NCBI GenBank assembly: GCA_021018995.1
Contig: CM037587.1
Location: 86,921,251-86,985,250 of the forward strand
Reading direction: 5' to 3'
Source of the DNA: Chloranthus sessilifolius
Taxonomy: Eukaryota; Streptophyta; Magnoliopsida; Chloranthales; Chloranthaceae
Length of the DNA: 64,000 bases
Below the pieces are notes generated by a model that was not told the DNA's origin, made no database searches, and was given only the letters and a program-made list of their open reading frames with translations. Each line of letters starts with the position of its first letter. Position 1 is the first letter of the stretch. Shown here in pieces: positions 20,590 through 33,385 of this stretch. A program made the position numbers and the translations under genes.

Positions 20590-20825
20590 TTGCAAGGTAT
20601 GGATGTGATCGTTGATGAATGGTCGAATAAACTTGTTCAACTGCCTGCTGGCTTAATTGGATGATCTTAGGATCAAAGATCTGATGAGAACGTTTTCCTA
20701 TTTTTGTTCACGAGAGAAGTGCCTAAAAGGAGGCCCGTCAAGCTTTCATAACTATCTGATGGTCCTCTCTCAGTTCATTCCAAATGTTCCAAACTTCTTA
20801 TATAAGTTTTTACAAAGCTCCCTTC

Positions 20826-22752
20826 GGCTGCATTTGGGAACAAGCATTTGCATTTGAGAATTTTAAATCCAAGCATTTTAAATCTAAGCATTTCAAATAT
20901 TTGAATTTGCAAATCTCTTATTTGGATATTTTAGTATTGCATTAGGATTTGGCCCAAGGATTTATAGGGCTAATTTTTTTTATATAAATAATTTATATTT
21001 CATTGGTTTCCTTCATTCTATGTAGGGGTGAAAGTTCGGTGAGCCGAACCAAAATCGAAACTGAAAATTTTGGTTTGATTATTAGGTTCACCAAAATCAA
21101 ACCGAATTGAAATGTTTGAGTTGATTAACGAACTCCCCACCCTGAACAAAACAGGGATCATTTTGGGGTTTTTCGAATATTTTTTTTATTTTTATTTTTT
21201 TCAGTTTTTCAGCTTAGGGTCACTTTTCTTTTTATTGGAAATTGATTTCTCGTTTGATAACATGAAAGTGTAATTACATAGGTGGAATAAAAATTGTGTT
21301 ATAAAGTCTAAGTTTTACCAAATATCAAACTTTGATCACAGATAAAAATTTACAATACCAAAATACAAATAACACATTAATAAGCATTATGTACTCTCAA
21401 GATACACTTCTCAAATTTTGACTTAAGTGAAAATTTGAATAGAAGTCATATTTTGACTATAAGTCAAACTTTGACCAATAAAAATGAGGCAATGTATTTT
21501 AAAGTTATAAATTAAATAATGATAGATATTTTTAATTATAGTATTCTACTAATTACAATTTATAGCTTTTTATAGAAAATCGAACTTTGATACAAGTCAA
21601 ACTTTGACCAAGGAAAAATTGTACTAATACGATATAAATTTATGTAGTAGCAGACTCTATCTATAAGCATATTTCGAGTTTGACTACAAATAAATTTTGC
21701 ACAAAAGTCAAAGTTTGAACACTAAAAATGAGGCAATGTATTTTAAAGTTACAAATTAAACAACGATAGATATTTTTAATTATAGTAATCCATTAATTAA
21801 AATTTATAACTTTTTATAAAAAATCGAACTTTGAGAAGAAGTCAAGCTTTGACCAAGGAAAAATTGCACTGATACAATATAAATTTATGTAGTAGACTCT
21901 TTTTATAAGCATGTTTTGAGTTTTATTAAAAATAAATTTTATGTAAAAGTCAAAGTTTGACTAAAGGTCAAACTATTGACTAATAAAATTGAGGCAATGT
22001 ATTTTAAAGTTACAAATTAAACAATGATAGATATTTTTAATGATAGTAATCCACTAATTAAAATTTATAACTTTCTATAAAAAATCGAACTTTGACAAAA
22101 AGTCAAAATTTGACCAAGGAAAAATTACACTGATGCGGTATAAATTTATGTAGTAGACTCTTTTTATAAGCATGTTTTGAGTTTGACTAAAAATAATTTT
22201 TTTGAAAAAGTCAATGTTTGACCAAAAGTTAAAGTTTGACTAAAGGTCAAACTATTGACTAATAAAATTGAGATTCTAGTATCATATTATAGATCAACAT
22301 GGACATATCATTTTTTCGCTATCAAATTATAAAAGTCAGTTTAATAAAAAGTAAAATTTTAATTAAAAATTAAAGTTTGACCTTAAAGTCAACCTTTGAC
22401 CCTTGGTTGGGATGCCTCATGCTCAATCCAACAAGATCGGTCAAGGTTAAAAATACTCGGCTTAGGCGAATCGAGTATCAGGTCGAACCATACCGATGAT
22501 GTACTGGATAACAACTTTTTATTCACAAATTATAGCCAATTATATGATGGTGTAAGATTTGGATTTTCAAATGACGCCTAGGAGGTGTTATTTACAAATC
22601 CATTTTTTTACATACAGACATGGATTTCTAAATTCCAGTGGATTTACCAAATTCATATCCTAACCCAAAAATGTGGAACCAAACGGTGGATTTAAATTTA
22701 GGAGATCCAAATCCAAATCCCGAAATTCAAATCCGCGTTCCCAAACGCAGCT
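20826..22752. mobile_element. Tourist/PIF-Harbinger-like element (1927 bp) carrying a ~250-bp tandem array
   Basis: The left end GGCTGCATTTGGGAACAAGC and the complement of the right end (AGCTGCGTTTGGGAACGCGG) form inverted ends, with continued pairing around GATTTGAATTT. The flanks are TTC (20823-20825) and TTA (22753-22755), compatible with a decayed 3-bp TTA duplication. Removing the element restores continuity of the LINE reading around it. No transposase ORF is present. A related 226-bp element with clean TAA duplications sits at 54316-54541. Confidence 0.68.
21400..22270. repeat. ~250-bp tandem repeat (about 3.3 copies) rich in GTCAAACTTTGACC
   Basis: The word GAGGCAATGTATTTTAAAGT starts at 21486, 21730 and 21991, spacings of 244 and 261. 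Each unit also holds ATAAATTTATGTAGTAG, AAAATCGAACTTTGA and a near-palindromic GTCAAA..TTTGAC block. These blocks contain TTGAC cores on both strands, similar to WRKY W-box cores, though no regulatory role is shown. Confidence 0.85.
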
Positions 22753-23174
22753 TTATGGATTTGTGTGATTGGTCTTCCCCTTACGATGATGAGTAGAGGC
22801 ATGGGAACGAAGATTGCAAACCACATCAGACGAGTTAAAACAGTTGAAGTAGATAAAGATGGGCTTGGTTGGGGTCGGTTTCTGCAGATCAGAGTTGAAA
22901 TTGACATCACCAAACCACTGCGAAGCAATATGGACCTTGGCTTAGACCCCTACAATCCCAAATTCTGGTGCCAAGGATGGAGGCACATGCCCAAAATAGA
23001 ATGCAGGGGCATACGGGATCTGGTTCCAAATTGGGTGGCAAGAGTGATTCGCTGAGCGTGGAGGATCAAATTCTGACGAATAATCAAGTGGATTGGAGGA
23101 GTTCACGGATTTCTGAGGCTCCTCTACCGGTCACTAAAGAGGCGGCTAAAATTGCATCGAAGAAGATGAGGCAG

Positions 23175-23343
23175 CACTACAAAAAACAAGACTATTAGCG
23201 ACAGCCAAAAACTGTCGCTATTAACAAAAAAGCTGCCACTAATATCCTTGCTGCTAATAGTCTTAATAGTTTTTAATAGTTTTTTTTGTTAATAGCGGCT
23301 TTACTCTAAAAAACTGCTCCTAATAGTCTTATTTTTTATAGCG
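23175..23343. mobile_element. CACTA MITE 1 (169 bp, TSD CAG)
   Basis: It starts CACTACAAAAAACAAGACTA and ends with the decayed complement TAGTCTTATTTTTTATAGCG. It is flanked by CAG on both sides (23172-23174 and 23344-23346), the 3-bp duplication of the CACTA superfamily. The inside repeats ACTGTCGCTA/AGCGGC-like words. Same family as the elements at 42910 and 58050. Confidence 0.9.
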
Positions 23344-23482
23344 CAGGTGGAGAGTCCCACGATACCTCCCAACAACACCCCGAAAATTCAGGATCTAACT
23401 CTCCTTATGGAGATCGTGGATGAGGTGGGCATTACAATTGGGGAAAAGACAATAACGGAAGGAGTACACATCGACAACATGG

Positions 23483-24845
23483 TATGCTCTTAAAAGTGTA
23501 CCCAGTCTTAACCTATTGCAAGCACACAATGGAAATTGTAGCACTAGTATAAGGTCGATCCCACAGGAAAGGTCGAAAATTTGAATACTTTTATTTGCTT
23601 TTAAGGAATAAAGAATGGTTGTTTTAATTAAACTACGGTGCAGAAAATAAATCTAAATCCTCAAACTTCTGGATCCTGGTCATCAATCAGTTTTCTTCGG
23701 TTCTTAGATATCTATGAAAATTAAAATGCCGTTACACTATATCTCAGTCCTCTAGAATTTGGTCGTCAATCAAAAACTAAAATTCTTCAATATAAATTGA
23801 TACTAATCTACAATTCTCCAGAATTTAAGCATCAATCAAATACTGAGAAAATTGAAGATGGAAAAGAAAATACCATTACATTAATCTTTCAAACTCAAGA
23901 TTTTAGGCGTCAATTAAAATCAAGAATTATCAAATGTTTACAAAGCAGTAAAAGAAAACAATAAATCTAAACTATAAAGTAATAAAAAGATCTTTCATCT
24001 CTCAGTCACAGGCATCAATTGCTCCTGAGAAACTACAGATACTCTACTATAATCTTCTAGCTTCCTGTCACAGTCGTCAATTGCTCTCGAGAAACCTTGG
24101 ATATCTAAACTAAATTACACTAAAGTGATCTTCAGGATTCCCAACCTCAGTCATCAATTGATGCTGAAAATTTCGTCAATAAGTTTTTCTTTATACCGAA
24201 CCTTCGTATTTATAGATTATAAAGGGTTGGTTACATTATTCGAATTCTAAACGAAATAAACTACTAAAAACAAAAGATTCCTAAAACAACTAAAGCTTCT
24301 AATATGAATCTTCCTTACTTTAGAGAGTAGATGCGCGCAGGATTCTTCTCCTTGATTTCAGCAGCAAAGATCTTCAGGATTTCTTTTACCAATCTTCTCA
24401 GATCCGTAGATTAGTAGACTTCTAATTTAAGAGATCTTCTAGTTCTGTGCATGGTGGTGCATCTTCACGTGATCAGCAACAACAACTTTAATATACAATC
24501 ATAAATACGATTGCATCTTTCATTCAGTACGATTCTTCAGTTTCGAATGATTTTATCCTTGCTTCATGCTAAACCAGCCTTTGAGCGTCTTTTATAAGAT
24601 CGTAGTTATGGTTCCTTCTTTCTTCTTCTAACTTTGCTCGTTCGTGATTATGATTTGATAGTAAGCTTTTTCTTTTGGCTTATAAACTGGCGTCAAACAC
24701 GATTGGGATCATAAGTATGTGCGATCGTGATTTTTACTATTTTTTGAGTTTATTTTGTCAAAGATTAACACTGTGGTGCTTTTCTACTATCTGTCCTTGG
24801 TGGTTTTCTACTGTTTGTTCTAAATATCTACACATTAGCATCTCA
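23483..24845. other. Unclassified insertion in the LINE, with seven spaced TCAAT motifs
   Basis: LINE-like coding text stops near 23482 and resumes near 24890. Between them is AT-rich non-coding sequence beginning TATGCTCTTAAAAGTGTACC. It includes AAGGTCGATCCCACAGG at 23550, a phrase I associate with plant retroelements without being able to name the family. The motif (G)TC(A/G)TCAAT(C/T) or GCATCAAT recurs near 23681, 23766, 23830, 23908, 24009, 24077 and 24149, often after CTGAGAA-like text. ATGGTA is present at both outer edges, but ends and class remain unresolved. Confidence 0.5.
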
Positions 24846-24889
24846 TTAATAGCAAATTAAGGTCTAGTATCACTAAGTTAAAGGTGATA

Positions 24890-26915
24890 AAATGGTAAAT
24901 TATGTGACTGATCACAACACCCCTATTCTTCATGTTGAACGTGAGAAGGGCAAAGAATTGTTGCCCAATTTGAAGGTCAATCACGTGCATGATTGTGGGG
25001 AGGATCCCGATAGTAACAGACAAAATCAAGGTGAGCAATCAATTACTGCTGGTTACGTTGGGTTAGCGAAAGGTCAACCACGATTAAAGCAAGTTGTGGG
25101 CAATCTTCATCTTGGGGGCGGTCAAAAGTCAGCACCAATGATACAATCTATGGTCCCACGACAAGGGCAAATCAAGAACTCCAAAAAGTGTAATATGATG
25201 GACATCTTTTCGCATACAACTCTTACGAAGAGGCCATACCAAAGAAGATAAAGAGAAATGATGCATAAATCACAAAAGAAGGGGGTGTGATATGAAAAAC
25301 TGGCGAAAGTTGCAAATTCAGAGTCACCGTCTTTTCCTAATACATCAGCGGGCGTTGCTGAGCAACCCTGCCGAAGAAAATGAATTGCCTAAGTTGGAAC
25401 TGCTGAGGCATAGGGAATCCTAGGGCAGTTCGTTCTCTTCATCAGCTGGTAAGGAGTAAGGACCCTATGATCATTTTTCTCATTGAAACAAAGCTTATCA
25501 GTAGAAAGATGGAGTACACAAAGTGGAAACTGGGTTACAATGGGATAATCTGTGGATTGTGCTGGGTGATCCGGAGGACTCGCTATGCTTTGGAAATCCG
25601 ATCTCAATCTCCAACTCCGAAGTTTCTCTCAACGACAAATTGACATGATGGCGTGTGATAATATGAGCAACAACTTATGGCGCTTTACTGGATTTTATAG
25701 GGACCCTATGACTCATAACTGTCCTCTTTTGTGGCATCTATTGGAACATTTACAAGAACTAAGCTCTTGTCCTTGGAATTGCTTGGGAGATTTCAATGAA
25801 ATCCTCTCAAACAACGAGAAGGTGGGAATGAGAATCAGAGATCCCAATCAAATCAGGGATTTCCAAAATGCTATTGATGCTTGTGAATTGTGGGACATTG
25901 GGTGCCAAGGACCAAAGTTCATCTGAGACAATGGTCAGGAGGATACAGAACACATCTCAAAGAGACTTGATAGGGAGTTCGTGAATCATAAATGGCAGTG
26001 CACCTACCACATACCACAGACATCGGTTACAGATTTCATGGCGACATCTTCTGATCATCTACCAAATTTTATTTCTAGTGATGGTGATTATTCAAGCCCT
26101 TGCTTCAGAACGTGGCCTTTTCCATTTGAATCCATGTGGCTCTGGTCTGATGAATGCAAGCCACTAGTTGAGAAAAAATGGAATGATGATCTGACATTGA
26201 ATATCAATGAAAAAATCGCAAATATCGCCCGATGCCTTAACAAATGGAACGCGGACAACTTTGGTGATCTTGACAAGAAAATAAAGAATAACAAGCTGAA
26301 CTTCAGGCTTGTTTAACTGACAAAATCCAAAACACGACAAAGAAAAAGGCGATACAAAAAGAATGGAATGAACTCCTTGAGTGACAGGAATTGATGTGGA
26401 AGCAGCGATCACGGGAGCTTTGGCTAAAAAATGGTGACTGGAACAAAACTTACTTTCACTCTAAGACCACTAGAAGGAAGAAGAAAAATAAAATTGAGAG
26501 ACTAAAAGACAGGTTTGGGGTGTGGAAGGGCAAAGTTGATGAGATCCATGGAATCATCCAACCTCACTACGAGAATATTTTCGCTACTGCTCATCTTACC
26601 CGAATTGAAGAAGCTCTTACACATGTTGAATCCAAAGTAACCACACAATCGAACGAAGAGGTGAGCAAACCATACACAACCATGGAGATTTAGGAGGCCA
26701 TCAAACATATGCCTTATTTTACCAATCTTTTTGGTCCTCTATTGGAAATATTGTTATCTCTTATGCTCTTTCTTATCTTATCGAGACCCTAAATTTGGAG
26801 GACGTTAATTGCACTTATATTGTTATTATAACTAAAGTTAAACAACCTTCGGAGATCTTTGAATACCGTCCTATTAGCTTATGTAATATACTTTACGAAG
26901 TTATTGCTAAAGTAC
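24890..26915 (+). pseudogene. LINE ORF2 pseudogene: AP-endonuclease and start of RT
   Basis: Endonuclease motifs are visible: the WRFTGFYRDPM block (25680-25715), CLGDFNEIL (about 25782-25808, with the catalytic GDFNE) and SSDHLP (about 26050). A TGA interrupts the domain at 25924. The linker contains ELWLKNGDWNKTYFHSKTT (26415-26470), a near-invariant plant LINE segment (usually GD.NTKFFH). RT begins with PSEIFEYRPISLCNILYEVI (26848-26906) and is cut at 26915 by the Tat element LTR. Several stops and shifts show it is inactive. Confidence 0.86.
26911..26915. other. Target duplication (left copy) of the Tat element
   Basis: AGTAC precedes the TGTAGACAC start of the LTR. The right copy should follow the missing 3' LTR; none is recognised in the window. 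Confidence 0.6.
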
Positions 26916-28362
26916 TGTAGACACTTAAAATTGGCCCAAAGCTCGATTGACCCATACTTCAAGAATGATGTACTTCCGAGCTTCCGAAAGCACCTCCCAA
27001 GCCCTTAAAAATTAACCCAAACCTTTAAAACCCCTCCTGAACCCATAGAACTTAACCCAAACCCTTATAACCCTTCCTGAACTCTTAGAAACCCCAACCA
27101 GACCCATAAAACCCATACTGGACCTAACTCGGGCTTACAAGTCAGCCCACAGAGGTTTGAGACCCCAAAAGATTGCATTTCACAGATTCATGATGTTGTG
27201 CGGCCCTCGAACTTTCGATGGCCATATCTTTTGTTAGAAAACTCCGATTGACTATTATAATATATCGTTTTGGGGTAACAGGAGCCAATGCATCCATTGG
27301 GCATGAGTAAAAAAAAAATAATTTTTTTACACAGAACCAGGCTCTAACGCGAGCCCTAACTTCTCAAGTTGAAAAAACCCATTTTTTTAAAAAATGGTTG
27401 ATTTGAAAATTGAGGGTTTGACTTGTGGACCTTCCCAGAGTTTGGGGTTTGTTTCTTCAAGACCCATATGCCCCTTTAGACCCTAGAATTCATCCTTTTG
27501 TTATTTAAGTCATCACCCCATCATCCACCATTAAAGTCCAACTCCCTCTTCTCAAATCCCTTAAAAACCCAAAAACCCTTAGATCCCAACATTACGTAAT
27601 CCTTAACTTCCAATAGGGCCTTAATAGCTTCCCTAATCCCCTCCAACCCTATAAATAGAGACCCCACCCCTCACATTTTCTAGACTTGAAAAATCCTTAA
27701 GAGAAAACTCTAACATTTTATTCCCTCACCTTGGTCATTCCTAATCTTTTAGGTTAAACCCTTATCTCCCATCCATCCCATACTATTACACCCTTATCTC
27801 CATCATTCCTAAGCCTTGAAACCTTGGCCAACCCTCTCATACCATCATTTCCAATCCTTTACTTTCAAATCATAGCAAGTTAGGAACCATCCCTACCCTT
27901 CTGTGTCAATCGGAAGCTCACCGAAGCTTGCATCTATGCGAAGGCCCAACAACGGTACTATGAGGGCCTGAGAGCAACGACTCTCCCCTCTTTTCCTTTA
28001 CATTCATTTTTCCTCTATCCTAAGATTTAGGCCGTTACGTAGCTGAAATTTCGGTGTTTGCGGAGAGCCCAATAAGATTTGAGTGCCTTCGGGCAAGAAG
28101 TGCTGCTAATTTTCTTTCTCTTATATATATACACTTGGCCATAGTAGAGACCACTTCGGGTGTCTAGCACCTTTCTGATTGATAATCGAAGTCCTTACCC
28201 TAGAGGCTTTGGCATTGACTGGTGATTCAGAGTCATTTCTTGCACTTCGGTGCTCACGGTATTGATTTTGGGTATCTCGGGACACCAAAAGCTCCGGGTG
28301 GCGACTCCATTTTTGTTGTTAGCGCATCATCGCGATGGACCCGCAAAGTCCACGGTTGCACA
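26916..28362 (+). repeat. 5' LTR of the Tat element (1447 bp)
   Basis: It starts TGTAGACACTTAAAATTGG and ends GGTTGCACA just before the primer-binding site. A TATA box, TATAAATAG, lies at 27650-27658 and is followed by the pyrimidine-rich, Pro/Leu-like leader typical of these LTRs. The LTR defines the promoter and R region of the element. Confidence 0.86.
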
Positions 28363-28364
28363 GA

Positions 28365-28380
28365 TGGCGACTCTGCTGCG
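28365..28380 (+). other. Primer-binding site of the Tat element
   Basis: TGGCGACTCTGCTGCG lies two bases after the LTR end. TGG is the complement of a tRNA CCA end, and TGGCGACTC is the usual start in Tat/Ogre elements, where an arginine tRNA is the reported primer. I infer the same primer here. Confidence 0.8.
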
Positions 28381-29386
28381 ATATTTGTTTATAGTTTCTA
28401 CTTGAAGTTTTTGGCCCCATTACATGTGTTTTCCTCTTTTTTGCTTACTTTTGTTTTTTTGACCTAGTTAGTTAACTGACAAATTATTTTCTTTCTTGCT
28501 ACTTACCTCTACGATTTCGCATTTTTTTACATACCCCTATGATTTCTCATTTTTTTACTTACACCTACGATTCCGTCATTTACCGCCTAAGCCGTTCGGC
28601 GGGCCTACTTGATAATTTAGATTTAAATTTTCGTCGTTTACCGCCTAAGCCGTTTAGCGAGCTTACTTGATAATTATATTTAATTTTCCGTTATTTATAT
28701 TTCAGCACTTTACATTTTCGCCTAATCACTTGATTGACCCCGTCTTTTTTCTTATTACTTGCCCTATTTCACCATTAGACACCGACCAGTAGTGGCGGCA
28801 CAGGACTCCCATAGCCCGATTTTGTGGACGGTGGCAAAGACCCCATTTTTGGACTCAAGCAAATTTTCCCTTTAAATGAATGATAAAAATAACTAAGAAG
28901 GGACTTAATAATTTTGCTTTGCGCGGGTAGCATTTATAAAAGGGAGGGAAAATAGGCTACGATACACCCAACCCGGTTCCAAGTAGAGCGACAACCCTAG
29001 TGGTGATGATCTCGAAAAGATCCACCCCATCCAGTATTTGAGAAGGCGCTTGCGCTGGAGATATATCGAGTGGGTGATCGAACTTGTTGTGAAAACCTAA
29101 AACCTTGGGGAGAACGTTAGCGCATCAAATCGGCCTTGTATCCCTTAGGCGTGGTAAGGAGGGACTCGATAAAGTAAAAAGAAAAGTTCCAAGGGGCATT
29201 GCGCTGTACCACCCATACGTTGAATTTAAGATTCTCAATACTTCCTACACCCTTAATACCAAAATGCTCTCACCGATCAAGAGAGGTCAACCTCTTATTG
29301 ACTCTTTAGAAAGATCGGTATCATGAAAATCAATGCTCTTAAAGATCAAAAGATTTTTGATTCTTAAGAGGGCATCTGAGTCCTAC
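28381..29386 (+). other. Untranslated leader of the Tat element, with a 58-bp duplication
   Basis: No convincing ORF. TACCGCCTAAGCCGTT occurs at 28581 and 28639 (period 58), and ATTTTTTTAC repeats lie just upstream. Downstream text (CTACGATACACCCAACCCGG, 28955-28980) reads as leader before the gag N terminus. The leader continues at 32097 after solo LTR L2. Confidence 0.6.
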
Positions 29387-32096
29387 TGTGACAACCCGAT
29401 TTTCTCCTATTCCACAATTTTTGTACAATATTTTTTTTTTCTTCCGTACATCCTAAACTCAGGAAAAATCGGACTGTCGGATCATACTTTATAATCCGAA
29501 TATAAAAATACTTGATATATCTACAAAAGTAGAGTCGAAGCAAAAATATATATATGGCAAAAACAAAAGTTTCCACTTTACATAATAATAAAACCAAAAA
29601 AGGCTCACAAGAAAATCACCGGTGATGGCCGACCATCACCTAAACAGTGGCTTCCAAAACATACTTACAAAATAAACCTTACAATATATTTCACCCTCGG
29701 ACATGCCAAGTCCTAAATCCAAGAGATCCCAAAAATCTATCATACAAACCCAAAAAATAATCAGCCCAAATCCTCACCTAAGGTAGAATTTCCCAAACGG
29801 GAGATCCTAAGCCTTTCTCCAAAGTCTGCTCCTGATCCACTCTTGTATCGGTGACGTATAGTCAAGGGATGAGCTATATCTAAGCTCAATAGAGAAACAT
29901 CAATAGCTTGCATATTATCACATCACGCATATATCTTATGACAAAATCTCATATATTTTCCAAATAAAGATGCACAACTTAAAGGATATTTGACTTGAAG
30001 TAAAACTAATATCAAATACTAATTTTCAAAGTTTAACATATGATTTAAAAAACTTATTCTCATAATAAAGGAAGAACTTAAATTGATCACTTAAATAGTT
30101 TCTCGATCATATATAGCATCGAGCCCCCGATGGGAATACCCACCATCATCGTTCACATGAACCATTTGTATGATGCTCAAGTCCCTTCGAATTAGGTGAC
30201 TTGTGCCGAAGGAAGTATTTTCACTGATTGAAAATCAAAGAACGGATATCTCGCCGTACCGGAGCACAATTGTACGGATATCCCGCCGTGTCGGTCATGG
30301 ATATCCCGTCGTGTGGATTGGGTATCCACAAAACTTTAAATCAAAGTGTAAAAATTAACTTATAGTTTATCACCGTGAAATATGGTATCATATAATTAGG
30401 TTCGAAGTTTCACATCTCATATACACATTTATTTACATATTTCTGATGTCACGCACGCACATAGTTAATTTCACGCACATATATACAAATCTGAATGAAC
30501 ATACTCACACACACTTTTGATATTTTAAAATAATGAATGATATTCATGCTAAATAACTGATAATTTTTACAAATCACACAAATTTTTATCACATCACAAA
30601 ATTCATGCTAAATGTAATCAAATGCACATGTTACGGAGTTTTCCCTACCTTAGTTTCTATGTCGCATAAAAGAGAAATGTAAAGGTCTCTATGTATGAAT
30701 TTGATTCTTAATCCGCATCATGTATACAATGATGTATTAATGATTGATCTTAATTACTAATAATTAAGTGTGTTTTCTCAAAATCGGTCATAAATGGGCA
30801 AGTTTGTGCTAGCTTAGAACTTGACCTAACTTTCCGCTAAATTTTGACCTTTATAATTTTATATTCATAAGTTAGTTAACTTATAAAAGTTGTAGATCTC
30901 ATTATTCTCTTTCCAACGCCATAAAAATTGCATCAATCAGAGTTCGAAATAGAAAGTTACGACCAAAATACTGAGACTACATTAGTCGCACGCGCGAATT
31001 GCGCGAGCGACTGTGCACAATTTTGCACGTTTTGGGCTTTTAAAAACCCATTTTTAACATCAAAATTCAATGTTTTTCAACCTAATCTTTTTCACACATT
31101 TAAGCAACTTATTTTTAATTTAATACATGGAAGAATTGCACTATTTACCTCTTTAAATCGGGCACGAAATGTTCTCGATGATCGGATTTAAAAATCGGCT
31201 TCCAAGCTTAGAAATCATCTAATTGTTTGAAATCCTTTGCTTTCTTTCGATCGTAGTGGAGAATATCAAACTTCCTCAACCTCCTTGATGTATCCAACCA
31301 CTCAACGGCTCACTCGTAGATCGGATTGTCAACTTTCTTGCAAGCAAATAGGTTTCAAAACCCCATTCGGCCACAATCCATGCCCTTCAACTCATCAATG
31401 TCGAAATCGGCGGCAAATCTCTCCCTTACATAAGCTTGCTAATTTTTTCACGAAGGCCTAAGGCTTTAGAGTACTCCAATCCGGCGAAGTTCTTCTCCTT
31501 ACAACCCTTCTCACTCTTTCTCTCAAAATAACCTAACTCAATAAACCACAATTTGTCCTGCACGTGAGTTACCCCTCACTTATCCACAAGTACTTTGCTT
31601 CCTTGTAAAACACCAACACTAAAATTGTGTGTTACACTTATCCACTTAATTTTCTCAGTGTGAAACACATACACACCACTTGGGTGTTCTAGTTCTTTTC
31701 CAACAAGCTTTGGCTTCGGTGTAAAGCTTATACACTAAAATCAAGTATTAATCATCACTCACCACACTTGCTTCGGAGTGAAACACATAGACACACGCGT
31801 TTGTCCTTATACATGAGAGGTTCCGGTTAGGCATGTAGTCCACACACCAAATTTGGTAATTGTTATATATCTAAGGGTCCTAACTAAGGCCCAAGGTTGG
31901 TCCAAACAGTCGGCCCAACCAGTCAGCTTAATATAATCAGCCCAAATAGTCAGCCCAATTAGCCCAATAAGCTTTAATCACTAACAAACATCCATTTTCC
32001 AAAATTTTACCTCGAGGTTTCACACGAGCATAGTGTGTCGTCCTTGGCACGCACACTTAATCAGTGCGTGCGGGTTCGAAATTTAGGGTTGCTATA
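29387..32096 (+). mobile_element. Solo LTR L2 (2710 bp)
   Basis: It starts TGTGACAACCCGATTTTC and ends GGGTTGCTATA, a decayed form of the GGGTTATTACA end seen in L1 and L4. Flanks are CCTAC (29382-29386) and CCTGT (32097-32101), a 3/5 match, so the target duplication has drifted. It shares with L1 the GTGACGTATAGTCAAGGGATGAGCTA block (29851), the ATAGCATCGAGCCCC block (30114) and the CGGATATCCCGCCG repeats. It has the conserved box TTCTCTTTCCAACGCCAT (30909-30926) followed by the palindrome-rich CGCGCGAATTGCGCGAGCG (30992-31010). Confidence 0.85.
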
Positions 32097-33385
32097 CCTG
32101 TCGTAGGAAGCTTGGGGTGTTAAACTCATCTGAAAAGGGAGTTCCAAGGACCCAAAAAGCACCACAAAAGAGAAAGAAAGAGAAGGAAATTCTAAACAAA
32201 ATTTGGTAAAAAAGAAATTAAAAAAGAAAGAGAAAGATCATTCCAAATAAAAAAATCATCATCAAAACTCCAAAAAATATATATATCCAAAAAATCAATA
32301 AAGAGCTTGTGGTGCCATAACCACGACATCACCGAACTGCCATCATTCCGTAGGGCAAGAAGAAGGAAATTTGTTTGTCTTCACCCTAGAAATCCATACC
32401 ACACCCGCTCCCTAAATATGTCTTGGGCAGTCGATCTGACCTACGTCGACCCAGATTCATCCCCACCACAATCCTCACCACAAGCCCACATGGAGGAAAT
32501 CCCCATCTCTAATACCTCAACTCAATCACAATTTAACGTCACTGGACCATTTGGTGCACCCATTTTCCCCTCCACATCAACCCAACATACACCCAATTTT
32601 CCACCTAACTTCTCCCCTACACCAATCCAACATACACCCAATTTTCCGCTCGGCTTTCCCTCCGCATCCACCCTAGCCATACCCAATTTGTCCACCACAT
32701 CCACCCAAGCATTACCACCACCACCTGATACATCCCTCGCATCAGATGAACCATCCATATCCGCCCCCATGACCGATCCTATGGCCATAATGGAGGAGAT
32801 GATGAGGGCATACATTGCGTGGAAGGCCTCCCAAAGCCTTCCCAACCCACCTCAAATGCTGTCAAACCCCTAACAAACTCTCTAAAATCTCCACACCACC
32901 TTTACTCAAAACACCAACCCCAATCAACCATCCATATTCCACACCACCCAAGGTTCCCATCATCAACCATGGAACCACTCAAGTGGGCCTCAAAGGCCCT
33001 CTATCCCAACCCAAGCCCATTCAGGCCTGAACCTAAGGGCCACAATCTCAAATCAGTTATCATTCCCTCAATTTCCTACATACACCCATACCCAATAAGT
33101 ATACCCCATTTCCCTTCAAATAGTGACCCGTTTGGTCATCCAACCCGAGCCCTATTCGCCCACACCCATCATACCCAACCACCCATGGATACCCATCTAA
33201 ACAATTAACACACCCTTTCCCCACCCAACCAAATAAGCAAAATTCCTATCAACCCCAATGCTCCCCCCAACAAAAAAAATCCCTAATGGGGGAGCAGCCC
33301 CAACATTACCATCTAGGGAGTCCGAACTGTTAGAGAGCATATGGATAAGATTTAAAGGCAAATGAAGATGGGTGGAGCCGAAATA
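32097..33385 (+). pseudogene. Tat gag N-terminal, proline/serine-rich pseudogene part
   Basis: The open stretch is 32307-32873, probably starting at the ATG at 32418. It encodes a Pro/Ser/Thr-rich sequence with repeated STQHTPNFP and PNFP words (32570-32700), consistent with the low-complexity N terminus of Tat/Ogre gag. After a stop at 32871 similar composition continues in another frame to about 33210. A coil-like segment with GGAEI runs up to the MULE insertion at 33385. It is not a host gene. Confidence 0.68.

Larger units (their letters stand above)
20600..23060 (+). pseudogene. LINE ORF1-like DUF4283 pseudogene
   Basis: The left part reads KGGPSSFHNYLMVLSQF (about 20720-20780), close to the GPW-F-NHLLVL motif of plant DUF4283 proteins. 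The right part after the inserted element reads IGLPLTMMSRGMGTKIAN, then VEVDKDGLGWGRFLQIRVEI and DITKPLR (22765-22925). This is the second half of DUF4283 as found in plant LINE-encoded nucleic-acid-binding proteins. No CCHC knuckle was identified after it. It is split by a 1.9 kb element at 20826-22752 and carries frame breaks. Confidence 0.75.
20590..26915 (+). mobile_element. LINE (L1/RIL-like) relic, split by three insertions
   Basis: The parts in order are an ORF1-like DUF4283 segment (20600-20825 and 22753-23174), a linker (23347-23482), an N-terminal ORF2 region (about 24890-25560), an AP-endonuclease domain (25570-26090) and the beginning of the reverse transcriptase (to 26915). The RT stops inside the RPISLCN...AKVL block, where the Tat element LTR begins. 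Insertions are a Tourist-like element (20826-22752), a CACTA MITE (23175-23343) and an unclassified 1.35 kb segment. Stops and frame changes are frequent, so the copy is dead. The remainder of the RT and the 3' tail were not found in the window. Confidence 0.85.

Noticed and set aside
32307-32873. Host proline-rich protein gene
   Set aside because: Position between the Tat leader and Tat gag, and in-frame continuation toward gag, fit a retroelement gag N terminus better.
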